A program made the position numbers and the translations under genes. A DNA stretch of 64,000 nt from Pseudomonas sp. p1(2021b) (GTDB taxonomy: Bacteria; Pseudomonadota; Gammaproteobacteria; Pseudomonadales; Pseudomonadaceae). The notes under the pieces were generated by a model. The model worked only from the letters and a program-made list of their open reading frames with translations, had not been told where the DNA came from and ran no database searches. How positions within the stretch are numbered: position 1 is the first letter of the stretch; every line of letters begins with the position of its first letter. Shown here piece by piece: positions 50,318-57,705 of the stretch. Location of the stretch: NCBI RefSeq assembly GCF_020151015.1, contig NZ_CP083746.1, positions 2,633,001 to 2,697,000 on the forward strand. Reading direction: 5' to 3'.

Positions 50318-52171
50318 TCAGTCGTTGATCCGTACGGGAGTGCCGGTGATCTGCGTGAGGTCGGTACTGTTGGTGGTGATGACCTTGCCTTTGATCTCGA
50401 TGCCTTCCGGGGTCAGCTTGATGCTGCTGTCGCCTACCTGCAGGATGATGTGCTGCTTGGCCGCCACCTGAATGAACTGGTTGTCGACCTGAAGGGTGTA
50501 GGAGCCCTCGGTGACCTGCACCACGGTATCTTTCTTGACCGTCTCGGTATGCGCCCCACCCACCGTGATCGTCCGGTTGTTCCCCACATCATGGGTCTCG
50601 TCCAGTTCGATCTCGGTGTCCATGTTGCGCTCGGCGTGCATGATGATCTGCTCGGCGCCGGCCTTGTCTTCGAAGCGGAAGAAGTTGGCGGTTCCGCCAT
50701 CGCCTTTCGTCGAGCGGGTCAAGAAGCCGCTCTGGGTCTTGTTCGCCGGCAGCGACCATGGCGGGGTGTTGGAAGTGTTGTACAGGCTGCCCATGATCAG
50801 CGGACGGTCCGGGTTGCCGTCGAGGAATACCACCACCACTTCGTCGCCGACGCGTGGGATCTGGATGCTACCGAACCCGCCGCTGGCGCCGGTTTGGGCG
50901 ACGCGTACCCAGCAGGAGCTCTGGTCGTTGAATTCGCCGTTGCGGTCCCAATGGAACTGCAACTTCACCCGGCCCAGTTCATCGGTATAGATTTCTTCGC
51001 CAGGAGGCCCGACGACGATGGCGGTCTGCGGGCCGGTAATGGCCGAGCGCGGGGTATGCAGCTCAGGCCGGAATGGAATCTTGCGACGGATGCAGGTGAA
51101 CCCGTTGCGGTAACCGGCTTCGCCATCATTGGCGTAGTTGTTCTGCCCCCAGTGGTTGACCGACAGGATCAGGAACTGTCGATCGTCCGGGGCATCGTTG
51201 TCATGGTCGTAGTGCTGGGTCAGCTCGAAATAATGCCCAGGCTCCATCGCTCGGCAATTGCTCTCACCGTTGAAGGTCTTGCCGTTGACCTCCATCGCTT
51301 CGAGGCGATGACGTGCTTTGCGCATGCCTTCGTCGGCGTTTGCGTACCCATAAAGGCCTTCGTATTCGAACACTTCGTAGTGGCCGATATCGCCCTGCTG
51401 GTTGACCGAATTGAGCTGGACCAGATGCGGGTTGCCGGGCTGCTTGTAGTCGAACGACTTGAGCGTCAGGCGTGTCGGCTGGAAGCGGCGTGCCGCGGAC
51501 CAGGAGGTGATCGAGTCGGCTGTCTCGGTCACCGATGCGCTGTGATAACGGATCACCGGCTGGCGCTCGAGCTGAGGGAGCATGCTGCTGTCATCGCTGA
51601 TGATCATGCGATGGCCTTCCTGGCTGTGCTGGAAGGTGAAGAACAGCCCTTCCTGCTCCAGCAGGCGCAACACGAAGTTCAGGTCCGATTCCTGGTATTG
51701 CGTGCAATAGCTGATCGGCTTGAGCGGCTGGCTTAAGCGGAACTCATGGTCCGCCAGCGTGAGGTAGTAGGCGAAGACTTCCTTGACGATCTGCTCGGTG
51801 GTCTTGTCCTGGAAGATGCGCGAGTCGCGACGGCGGCTGAGGATCCAGATCCAGGGCACGAGCTCGGCGGTGTAGTTGGCGATGCCACCATCGGCGCCGG
51901 TATGCACGAAGTCCGATACATGTGCGCTGATGTACTTGGTACTGCCGTCGGCCAGTGCGATCCCCAGGGTGACCTTCTTGCCGATCAGTTTCTTGAGTTC
52001 GATGCGGGCATCCTGGGAGATGAGCTCTACCTGGAAACTGAACAGTTCGGAGATCGCTTCCCGACCGCTGAAGCTGAGCAGCTGCAGCTCTTGTTCCGGG
52101 GGCAAGGGGGAATCGAAGGTGAACAGGCGTTGATGCTGGGTGAGCATCGACTCGAGGGCGTCCGTAATCAT
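50318..52171 (-). CDS. vgrG: T6SS spike protein VgrG (TssI)
   Basis: The protein has 617 residues. The gp27-like part (residues about 20-380) contains GREAISELFSFQVELIS and YRNGFTCIRRKIPFRPE. The gp5 OB-fold has GRVKLQFHWDRNGEFNDQSS, then CWVRVAQTGASGGFG. The C-terminal needle is short (HDVGNNRTITVGGAHTETV, ending TPVRIND), without an added enzymatic domain. Three copies sit on the Hcp tube and carry the PAAR-Rhs protein. It heads the minus-strand unit vgrG - Eag-like - Eag - rhs - immunity. ATG codons at 52171 and eight codons later are both possible starts. Confidence 0.96.
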   Translation of the reverse strand: MITDALESMLTQHQRLFTFDSPLPPEQELQLLSFSGREAISELFSFQVELISQDARIELKKLIGKKVTLGIALADGSTKYISAHVSDFVHTGADGGIANYTAELVPWIWILSRRRDSRIFQDKTTEQIVKEVFAYYLTLADHEFRLSQPLKPISYCTQYQESDLNFVLRLLEQEGLFFTFQHSQEGHRMIISDDSSMLPQLERQPVIRYHSASVTETADSITSWSAARRFQPTRLTLKSFDYKQPGNPHLVQLNSVNQQGDIGHYEVFEYEGLYGYANADEGMRKARHRLEAMEVNGKTFNGESNCRAMEPGHYFELTQHYDHDNDAPDDRQFLILSVNHWGQNNYANDGEAGYRNGFTCIRRKIPFRPELHTPRSAITGPQTAIVVGPPGEEIYTDELGRVKLQFHWDRNGEFNDQSSCWVRVAQTGASGGFGSIQIPRVGDEVVVVFLDGNPDRPLIMGSLYNTSNTPPWSLPANKTQSGFLTRSTKGDGGTANFFRFEDKAGAEQIIMHAERNMDTEIELDETHDVGNNRTITVGGAHTETVKKDTVVQVTEGSYTLQVDNQFIQVAAKQHIILQVGDSSIKLTPEGIEIKGKVITTNSTDLTQITGTPVRIND

Positions 52172-52437
52172 ACCAGTGCATCCTGCATCAAGCTGGAAAT
52201 CGACTAATGAAAACGTGCTTGACAGAGGCTGTCAAATGATGGCGATACGCCATACCTCGCTCTGGTGACGCCCGCCCGCAGTCACCAGAGGCGCTGGGGA
52301 GGATGTGAAGCGGTATACGCTTTATCGATTTATTGCCACGGATTTTACCCACCGGTTTGATCTGGTGGACTTTCGGGGTGTAGGCTCCTTGCGCTTAGCC
52401 ATGAGGCAGTACACAGCGAATTTCAGGGAGCGTCGCC
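52172..52437. promoter_or_regulatory. Divergent control region between vgrG and the second effector
   Basis: This 266-base space should hold both promoters. TTGACA-GAGGC-TGTCAA at 52219-52235 is a palindrome that offers a consensus -35 hexamer on each strand; the matching -10 elements are weak. A perfect 9-base hairpin (TCTGGTGAC at 52261-52269, GTCACCAGA at 52281-52289) follows without a T-run. A shared operator that coordinates spike and effector is an inference. Confidence 0.45.
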
Positions 52438-53463
52438 ATGAGCGTGAGTGAAAGCCAACTCAGCCAACTAGACCGGGAAATGGATCAGAATCACCGGGAA
52501 ATGGTGATCATGACGCTGGAGGACTTTCACGCACAGGCCCAGTTCGCCCAGCAGAAACACTGTGCCACCCAGCCACCGCTGGCCTGTAACCGCACACAGG
52601 GCGAGATGCTGAATGGCACATGGCAAAGTGTGAAGTCCACCTACAATGGCGTGCCTCATTCCTTCGTCAATACGACCTGGGGCGTTCCCACGGCCATGGC
52701 GGCCTGGGACGCGAGGAACATCACCGCGTTCATCCGCGACATGAATGGTATCGGCACGAAGGTGCGTTACACGGTGCGCAACGGCAAGCAGTACGTGATC
52801 CTCACCGGCTATCCCGGCCTGCGCAAAACACTCAACGCGCCGCGCTATGGCATCCAGAACGCCAAGCTGGTCAGCATGGGCATCGGCAAATACGGCGTGC
52901 GCGGCTCGTCCATCAAAGGGTTCAAGCTTTCCTGCTATGTGGCCGTCGCCATCGAGGTAGCCGAATGGGTGTTCGGTGACGAGCACATCATGAGCGACCT
53001 GTTCGGCGGCGTCGGCGTGGAGTTGATCAAGGCGGGCATCGCCTCGGCGCTCGGCTACGCCGCGGCGCTGGCCGTTGGCTCGTTGTTCACCGCCGCTGCC
53101 GCACCGGTCATTGCCGGAGCGCTCGTCGTATTCGCGGTAGGGCTTGGGCTTAACGCGCTGGACAACCATTTCGGCATCAAGAATGCCGTCAAGGCCGGCT
53201 TGCGCTATGCAGTGGATCACATCCAGGCGATCCACAAAACGATCACTGAAATCAAGCCAGCCGACCTGCGCCGCTACGCGGAGCAAACCGCTGCCGACGT
53301 CGCGGGTAAAATTGCCGACGAGCTCTACGATGAAGCCAAGTCCTGGATCATTCGCAAATTGCGTCCAGACGGTATTGACCTGCCAACCTGGCCAAGCGCA
53401 CCTAGGCTGCCATCGATGCCGTCAATGCCTTCGCTGCCAACGTTCAATCTACCCAAGTTCTGA
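52438..53463 (+). CDS. Probable membrane-targeting T6SS effector (YafU/colicin-like hydrophobic hairpin)
   Basis: The protein has 341 residues. There is no signal peptide, PAAR or Rhs part. The N-terminal 180 residues look soluble (DREMDQNHREMVIMTLEDFH; VRYTVRNGKQYVILTGYPGL). Residues about 195-245 form a hydrophobic Ala/Val-rich hairpin (ALGYAAALAVGSLFTAAAAP, then VIAGALVVFAVGLGLNAL), resembling colicin-type pore formers and the YafU family. The C-terminus is Pro/Ser-rich (LPSMPSMPSLPTFNLP). The gene is divergent from vgrG, and two bases after its stop begins a membrane protein likely to be its immunity factor. Pore formation is inferred from shape and context. Confidence 0.7.
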   Translation: MSVSESQLSQLDREMDQNHREMVIMTLEDFHAQAQFAQQKHCATQPPLACNRTQGEMLNGTWQSVKSTYNGVPHSFVNTTWGVPTAMAAWDARNITAFIRDMNGIGTKVRYTVRNGKQYVILTGYPGLRKTLNAPRYGIQNAKLVSMGIGKYGVRGSSIKGFKLSCYVAVAIEVAEWVFGDEHIMSDLFGGVGVELIKAGIASALGYAAALAVGSLFTAAAAPVIAGALVVFAVGLGLNALDNHFGIKNAVKAGLRYAVDHIQAIHKTITEIKPADLRRYAEQTAADVAGKIADELYDEAKSWIIRKLRPDGIDLPTWPSAPRLPSMPSMPSLPTFNLPKF

Positions 53464-53465
53464 CG

Positions 53466-54023
53466 ATGAAAACACACTCTTCACAGATATCCTCCGAACC
53501 GACGGCACTGAAGATCAGGTCGTTGGCAGTGATCATGCTCATTGCATTTCTGCTGGTCGGCGCCATCTCGGTGTACGCCTATATCCACTACCTGTTCCCG
53601 CTGTACGGCAGGCTCCTGCGCGGCGCCCCCGTCGTGGAAACGCCATACTTGGCGTTCGGGTTGCTCATGGCGCCTCCCGCGCTGGCCATTCTGCTCGTCG
53701 GCAGCGCGATCTGCGCCTGGACCGGTAAGAAGTTCGACCCGCCTCCCGCTTCACGGCTGCACCGTTTCCAGACCTTGATGTTCGGGTTGTCATTGAAGAC
53801 GCTGCTGTATGTGGTACCTGCAGTGATGGTCCTGACTACCCTGGCTCTGCTTGCCAGGGGGTATTCGCCCTGCTCGAAGCTACTGATCTCCGGGTCTGCC
53901 TGGCAGCTGTTCTGGGTCAATGACGAACGGGTGTGCTTCAAGCCGGATCACTACATCAATGACAACTGGCCGTGCAAGGTCATCGATGGCAAGGATGTTT
54001 GCATCCAGGTAGACGGGCGGTGA
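53466..54023 (+). CDS. DUF1240-like membrane protein, probable immunity protein, copy 1
   Basis: The protein has 185 residues and four predicted membrane segments (AVIMLIAFLLVGAISVYAYI; YLAFGLLMAPPALAILLVG; TLLYVVPAVMVLTTLALLA; the last weaker). The C-terminus is a conserved Cys-containing loop: LLISGSAWQLFWVNDERVCF, then NDNWPCKVIDGKDVC. It starts two bases after the effector stop, so the pair is cotranscribed. An integral membrane antidote fits a membrane-active toxin. Two paralogues lie at 54047 and 56415. Confidence 0.75.
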   Translation: MKTHSSQISSEPTALKIRSLAVIMLIAFLLVGAISVYAYIHYLFPLYGRLLRGAPVVETPYLAFGLLMAPPALAILLVGSAICAWTGKKFDPPPASRLHRFQTLMFGLSLKTLLYVVPAVMVLTTLALLARGYSPCSKLLISGSAWQLFWVNDERVCFKPDHYINDNWPCKVIDGKDVCIQVDGR

Positions 54024-54046
54024 TTACGTCCGGAGCTTGCTGATCG

Positions 54047-54607
54047 ATGACGACACGCCAACCTTACGAATTTCACGAACGGTCGCCCCACTTATTTCGT
54101 CTTGTCACTTTTTTCTTTTGTCTGTTCACCGTGGCGTTAGGCTCGCTTTCAGCCTATTGGCTGGCGAGCGATGTACTCCCATTATTCGGCAGGCTTTTTA
54201 GAAACGCGCCCATCGTCGAAACCCCGTATCTGGGCTTTATGCTCATTGCCATGTGCACGGTCACCCCGATACTTGTAATTACCTCGACATACGCATGCTG
54301 GCATGCAAAAAAGTTTGACCCACCGTCTAATACCCGACTATTTCGTTTCCAGCACAGCTCTTACAGGCTGACGCTATGGTCAATGATTTACCTAGCACCC
54401 GCACTTGCCATATTGGTCACACTGACCTTATGGGTACGCGGATATATACCTTGCCAGAAATTATTGATTTCAGGATCCGCCTGGCAAGTATACTGGGTCA
54501 ATGACGATCGATATTGTTTTAAACCCGACTCATACTCCAATGAAAAGTGGCCATGCAAGCGCGTAGGGAATAAAAATATGTGCATTCAAGTTGACGGGCG
54601 ACCGTAA
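54047..54607 (+). CDS. DUF1240-like membrane protein, copy 2
   Basis: The protein has 186 residues and is a paralogue of the preceding gene with the same four-segment layout and C-terminal SGSAWQVYWVNDDRYCF and KWPCKRVGNKNMC. It is more AT-rich than copy 1, so it is not a recent tandem duplication but more likely acquired or long diverged. It begins 23 bases after copy 1 and is probably in the same transcript. It may protect against a variant toxin no longer present. Confidence 0.72.
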   Translation: MTTRQPYEFHERSPHLFRLVTFFFCLFTVALGSLSAYWLASDVLPLFGRLFRNAPIVETPYLGFMLIAMCTVTPILVITSTYACWHAKKFDPPSNTRLFRFQHSSYRLTLWSMIYLAPALAILVTLTLWVRGYIPCQKLLISGSAWQVYWVNDDRYCFKPDSYSNEKWPCKRVGNKNMCIQVDGRP

Positions 54608-54754
54608 TGGTTTCGCCCGCAGCGAACGACACTCCTCCTGACCCAAGGGCGCTCCTAATTGATTCGCTCCTCGTGCAATTTTTTGTACAAGAGCCCTGGG
54701 GAATGCCTGGGGTAGAGTTAATTGGACAGCCCACACCAATAAAATGAGGCCACA

Positions 54755-55051
54755 ATGAACAACAGCGAAATCATCAAGCAACTGGAAACGCTAAAGAATA
54801 TTTATCATAAAGAGCGCTGCTATAACTTCGACAGTGGAATTGAATCAATAATCAATATTCTGCATGACACCTCAAGACAAGACGGAGCTGCTTGGAAACA
54901 AGCAGCCTCCATTTATAGAACTTTAGCAATATCTAAATCCGGATTTTCAGACATCTATGTCGACGCTGGAACTGCTGACGAACGGGTAGCGACCAATATC
55001 AAGCTCAACGACATCCGACAATTAATATGGGATACGTTTAAAAGAGTTTGA
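54755..55051 (+). CDS. Small unknown protein, probable orphan immunity
   Basis: The protein has 98 residues, soluble and charged, from MNNSEIIKQLETLKNIYHKE to LIWDTFKRV, with a middle SGFSDIYVDAGTADERVA. The ending recalls small DUF6966-type proteins, but I cannot confirm this. A GAGG site precedes the ATG. The bases around its 3' end (55012-55060) have a diverged partner near 56243-56290, where only the tail of a second copy survives. Confidence 0.55.
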   Translation: MNNSEIIKQLETLKNIYHKERCYNFDSGIESIINILHDTSRQDGAAWKQAASIYRTLAISKSGFSDIYVDAGTADERVATNIKLNDIRQLIWDTFKRV

Positions 55052-55149
55052 ACCATGGTTTCATGGCGCTGCAGCTATGGCACTGTCAATCTGCAACCAT
55101 ACTATGCAACGCTTTGACATGCAAATGCAGCAAAGCTTAGCTTCGACAA

Positions 55150-55233
55150 GCTGACACTATGGTCAATGATTTACATAGCACCCGCACTTGCCATATTGGT
55201 CACACTGACCTTATGGGCACGCGGATATATACC
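55150..55233 (+). repeat. 84-base duplicated piece of DUF1240-like copy 2
   Basis: Bases 55150-55233 match 54367-54450 with only about three differences (GCTGACACTATGG here against GCTGACGCTATGG, for example). The source is the middle of the membrane-protein gene at 54047. The piece lies outside any gene, just before the small gene at 55246, and marks a rearrangement point. Confidence 0.85.
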
Positions 55234-55245
55234 CTAGGGTCGAAA

Positions 55246-55557
55246 ATGAACACGCACACACTAAAGGTTACTGCTAAAGCGCTTCGTGAAAAACTTGAGG
55301 CTCTCGAAGATCAAAAACCTGATGCCAAGATCATGCTCAACATCCTACGCGGCCTCTTATTGAAAGCTGAAAACGGAGAAATCCATACCCCCATGGAGGC
55401 TAGAGACATACCTGGCTACCGCTACTTACCGGAAACCACCTTACAGGACGACCGTAATCTCAGCGAGTTGTTTGCGAAATGTTACATGGCATTGATTGAT
55501 GGAGAGGAGTGGAGCTCCTTTAAAAAATTCCAAGCCAAAAACAAAAATCACGATTAG
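55246..55557 (+). CDS. Small unknown protein, probable orphan immunity
   Basis: The protein has 103 residues: a helical start (VTAKALREKLEALEDQKPDA, MLNILRGLLLKAENGEIHTP), then IPGYRYLPETTLQDDRNLSE and a basic end. I do not recognise a family. The ATG at 55246 is chosen because an earlier in-frame ATG at 55159 lies in the duplicated membrane-protein fragment. Its setting among immunity genes is the only functional hint. Confidence 0.55.
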   Translation: MNTHTLKVTAKALREKLEALEDQKPDAKIMLNILRGLLLKAENGEIHTPMEARDIPGYRYLPETTLQDDRNLSELFAKCYMALIDGEEWSSFKKFQAKNKNHD

Positions 55558-55582
55558 AAAAGGATGAAGCATATACACTTGA

Positions 55583-55990
55583 AATCATACCAAGTCGAAA
55601 CATGGTGCCTCACGCTTCATGCCCCAGACCAACCTTGAAAAATACGGCATTGCGCAGAGAGATGGTACGTCTTTCATCATGCCAGACCACGAAGCAACCG
55701 AGCTCCTGATCAGGACAGCAGGTGACAAGCGCACCTTGGAGCAAGCCCTTGGTTTGCCTGAGAATTTCCTTGTTACCAATGCACTGGTCCGGGTAGACAT
55801 CCCTGATCCGAAGCAGTTGAATCTGCGGATTCCATAGGAAATAAAGCCGGTCCTAACGAATTCTGGATCCCTGGTGGCAAGCTACCTGACGGCAACAGTG
55901 AGACCGTCATAGACGCGGCGGGTATTGCCGCCGAGATGTTCAATACCGCCCCCTTTTTTGAAGGCCCCTATGAAATTCAAAGATCTTTTC
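55583..55990 (+). pseudogene. Remnant of a polymorphic toxin tip, frameshifted
   Basis: Open codons from 55583 read SKHGASRFMPQTNLEKYGIA, then ALGLPENFLVTNALVRVDIP and LNLRIP before a TAG at 55835-55837. In another frame, GNKAGPNEFWIPGGKLPDGN follows at once, with SETVIDAAGIAAEMF. A small deletion near 55836 therefore split one domain. The IPGGKLPDGN-EAV type ending occurs at the end of polymorphic toxins in pseudomonads. No upstream delivery domain is present. The gene at 55970 starts near its 3' end, where the antidote would be. Confidence 0.6.
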
Positions 55991-56233
55991 ATCAGTCGCC
56001 AGCACATGTACTCCATCGGCATCGAAGAAGACGCTGGCCAGTATTACGTTTCGTTCCCCGTCAGCAACGGCATGGTTGACTACGAAGAGTATTACGCCAT
56101 CGCTCCAGCGATGTTTGATGCCTTCATGGATGACCCTGATGCGGCTCTGGCTTTCGTCATCAAATGCCGTAAAAGACAACTCGATGAATTACTGATCATC
56201 AAGCCGGGAAAAAATCGGGGCACGGCCATCTAG
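55970..56233 (+). CDS. Small acidic protein, probable immunity for the broken toxin
   Basis: The protein has 87 residues: MKFKDLFISRQHMYSIGIEE, then YYVSFPVSNGMVDYEEYYAI and DDPDAALAFVIKCRKRQLDE. The compact antiparallel-sheet-like pattern with acidic loops resembles many small immunity proteins, but no family is assigned. It overlaps the 3' end of the toxin remnant, the usual position for an antidote. The start at 55970 is preferred because earlier in-frame codons belong to the toxin remnant region. Confidence 0.6.
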   Translation: MKFKDLFISRQHMYSIGIEEDAGQYYVSFPVSNGMVDYEEYYAIAPAMFDAFMDDPDAALAFVIKCRKRQLDELLIIKPGKNRGTAI

Positions 56234-56242
56234 CGCCACACA

Positions 56243-56290
56243 GATAGATGCATTATGGGATACGTTCAGGAGAGCTTGAGCCATGAATGG
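56243..56290 (+). pseudogene. Tail fragment of a second copy of the 98-residue gene
   Basis: The bases ATTATGGGATACGTTCAGGA and following encode LWDTFRRA and a stop, closely resembling the end LIWDTFKRV of the gene at 54755; similarity continues a little past the stop (GAGCCATGAATGGCGC). Nothing of the upstream part remains. It marks a second duplicated block, with the membrane-protein copy 3 following. Confidence 0.5.
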
Positions 56291-56414
56291 CGCTATGGCT
56301 CAGGTCGATGGTCACTGTTGATGTGGGTTGAACAGGCAATCCTATTAGCTTATGGTGTGTTTATAGCCCTCCCTAAACATCCATACCTACCGACGGCAGC
56401 AGCCCAGGCTTTTA

Positions 56415-56969
56415 ATGAAAAAGAAACCCTCAAGACCGAACGACTTAACCCCAACGCAACTGAGAATACTAGCGCTCGGTTTTGTGATTGCACTTATCAT
56501 GGTCGGTGCTCTGTCCCTCTATTCTTTCTGGAATCACTTGCTACCGATTTACGGTAGGCTTTACCGCAACGCCCCAGTCGTAGAAACCCCTTTTCTGGCG
56601 TTCGGCTTGTTGATGGCCCCACCAACAATTCTCATTGGACTTATTGCAATGGCGGCCTGTATCAGGAACGGCACTAAATTTGACCCTTCGCCTGGCAGCA
56701 AACTCTATGGCTTCCAAAACATAATGTTCAGTGCATCTTTCAAAACCCTGATTTATGTTGTGCCCATGGCCGTTACCCTAACTACGCTTGCGCTGTTTAT
56801 GCGCGGCTACTCCCCCTGTCCAAAATTATTGATATCAGGGTCCGCCTGGCAATTATTCTGGGTTAACGATGAACAGGTGTGCTTCAAGCCGGATCACTAC
56901 ATAAACGACAACTGGCCTTGCAAGGTCATCGATGGCAAGGACGCTTGCGTTCAGGTCGATGGGCGTTGA
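56415..56969 (+). CDS. DUF1240-like membrane protein, copy 3
   Basis: The protein has 184 residues and is close to copy 1 in the second half (SGSAWQLFWVNDEQVCFKPD, then YINDNWPCKVIDGKDAC), with the same four membrane segments (LGFVIALIMVGALSLYSFWN first). The strong C-terminal similarity with copy 1 and the weaker N-terminal similarity suggest gene conversion or functional constraint on the loop. No effector gene is directly upstream, so it is an orphan copy. Confidence 0.75.
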   Translation: MKKKPSRPNDLTPTQLRILALGFVIALIMVGALSLYSFWNHLLPIYGRLYRNAPVVETPFLAFGLLMAPPTILIGLIAMAACIRNGTKFDPSPGSKLYGFQNIMFSASFKTLIYVVPMAVTLTTLALFMRGYSPCPKLLISGSAWQLFWVNDEQVCFKPDHYINDNWPCKVIDGKDACVQVDGR

Positions 56970-57040
56970 CCATCTTGGCGTGTCTAATCTGAGCGCCCCC
57001 TAAAGTTAGCCGAGTACGTGCTCTTGTAAGCGAGATTACC

Positions 57041-57337
57041 ATGAAGCTCACCACACCCCTCGCCTATGTGCAGAACGCCATCGATCTTACAATGCAACGG
57101 AACGAGGCTTGCCCGAGCCACCCGCTCTATGGCGTGTTGCTTAATCAACTCGACTACGTCAAAGCCGTATTCGGAGGGCATGAGCAGGACAAATCCAAAC
57201 TTCATCAGCTCAGCATAGGTGCCATTGCATCGAAGGAATTCGAGGAACATGATCCCGAGCTGGCCGTGGCCTTGAAGAACGCTTACTACGTGGCTATTCA
57301 GTCAGCCCGTGGTCTAAAAATCCAACTGCCCGATTGA
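57041..57337 (+). CDS. Tsi6-like orphan immunity protein
   Basis: The protein has 98 residues. The segment LSIGAIASKEFEEHDPELAV, then ALKNAYYVAIQSARGLKI is very close in pattern to Tsi6, the antidote of the NAD(P)-degrading T6SS toxin Tse6 of P. aeruginosa (recalled, not aligned here). The N-terminal helices (PLAYVQNAIDLTMQRNEACP; PLYGVLLNQLDYVKAVFGGH) fit as well. No Tse6-type toxin lies in the window, so it would protect against toxin from other strains. Confidence 0.8.
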   Translation: MKLTTPLAYVQNAIDLTMQRNEACPSHPLYGVLLNQLDYVKAVFGGHEQDKSKLHQLSIGAIASKEFEEHDPELAVALKNAYYVAIQSARGLKIQLPD

Positions 57338-57705
57338 TTTGCCAGACCGTTATCGGGCTGCAGCCGTATCCGCACAGAGGTTGATCGTCACTATTCATCC
57401 TCTTCCGCGATGATATCCGGTAAAACATCGGCTCCATTGGGGGCGCTGCGCGCCCCATCGCGGGGCAAGCCCGCTCCTACAGAAGAAGGCGGCGCTAGCC
57501 ACTTGTTCTCTGCGCGACAGCGCAGCCCAAAGGGCTGGGTGATCTCCCACAAGGTAGCGGGTTGCAGGGCCACTGTAGGAGCGGGGCTTGCCCTGCGATG
57601 GGCTGCATGGCAACCCTGGAGCTCGTTTGACTCAAGCACAGGTATTCCAACCCCCTCTCCAGTCGCGTAGAGTTTTTTCCACGCGAACCCAGGGCTGTAT
57701 CAGGA
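57338..57705. repeat. Intergenic space with composite REP repeat, copy 2
   Basis: This 368-base space holds no gene. Bases 57457-57551 contain a REP arm (ATCGCGGGGCAAGCCCGCTC) joined to the reversed composite unit (GAAGAAGGCGGCGCTAGCCA, ending GGGTGATCTCCCACA). A second REP arm lies at 57574-57600. It forms the border between the immunity island and the efflux operon. Confidence 0.8.
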
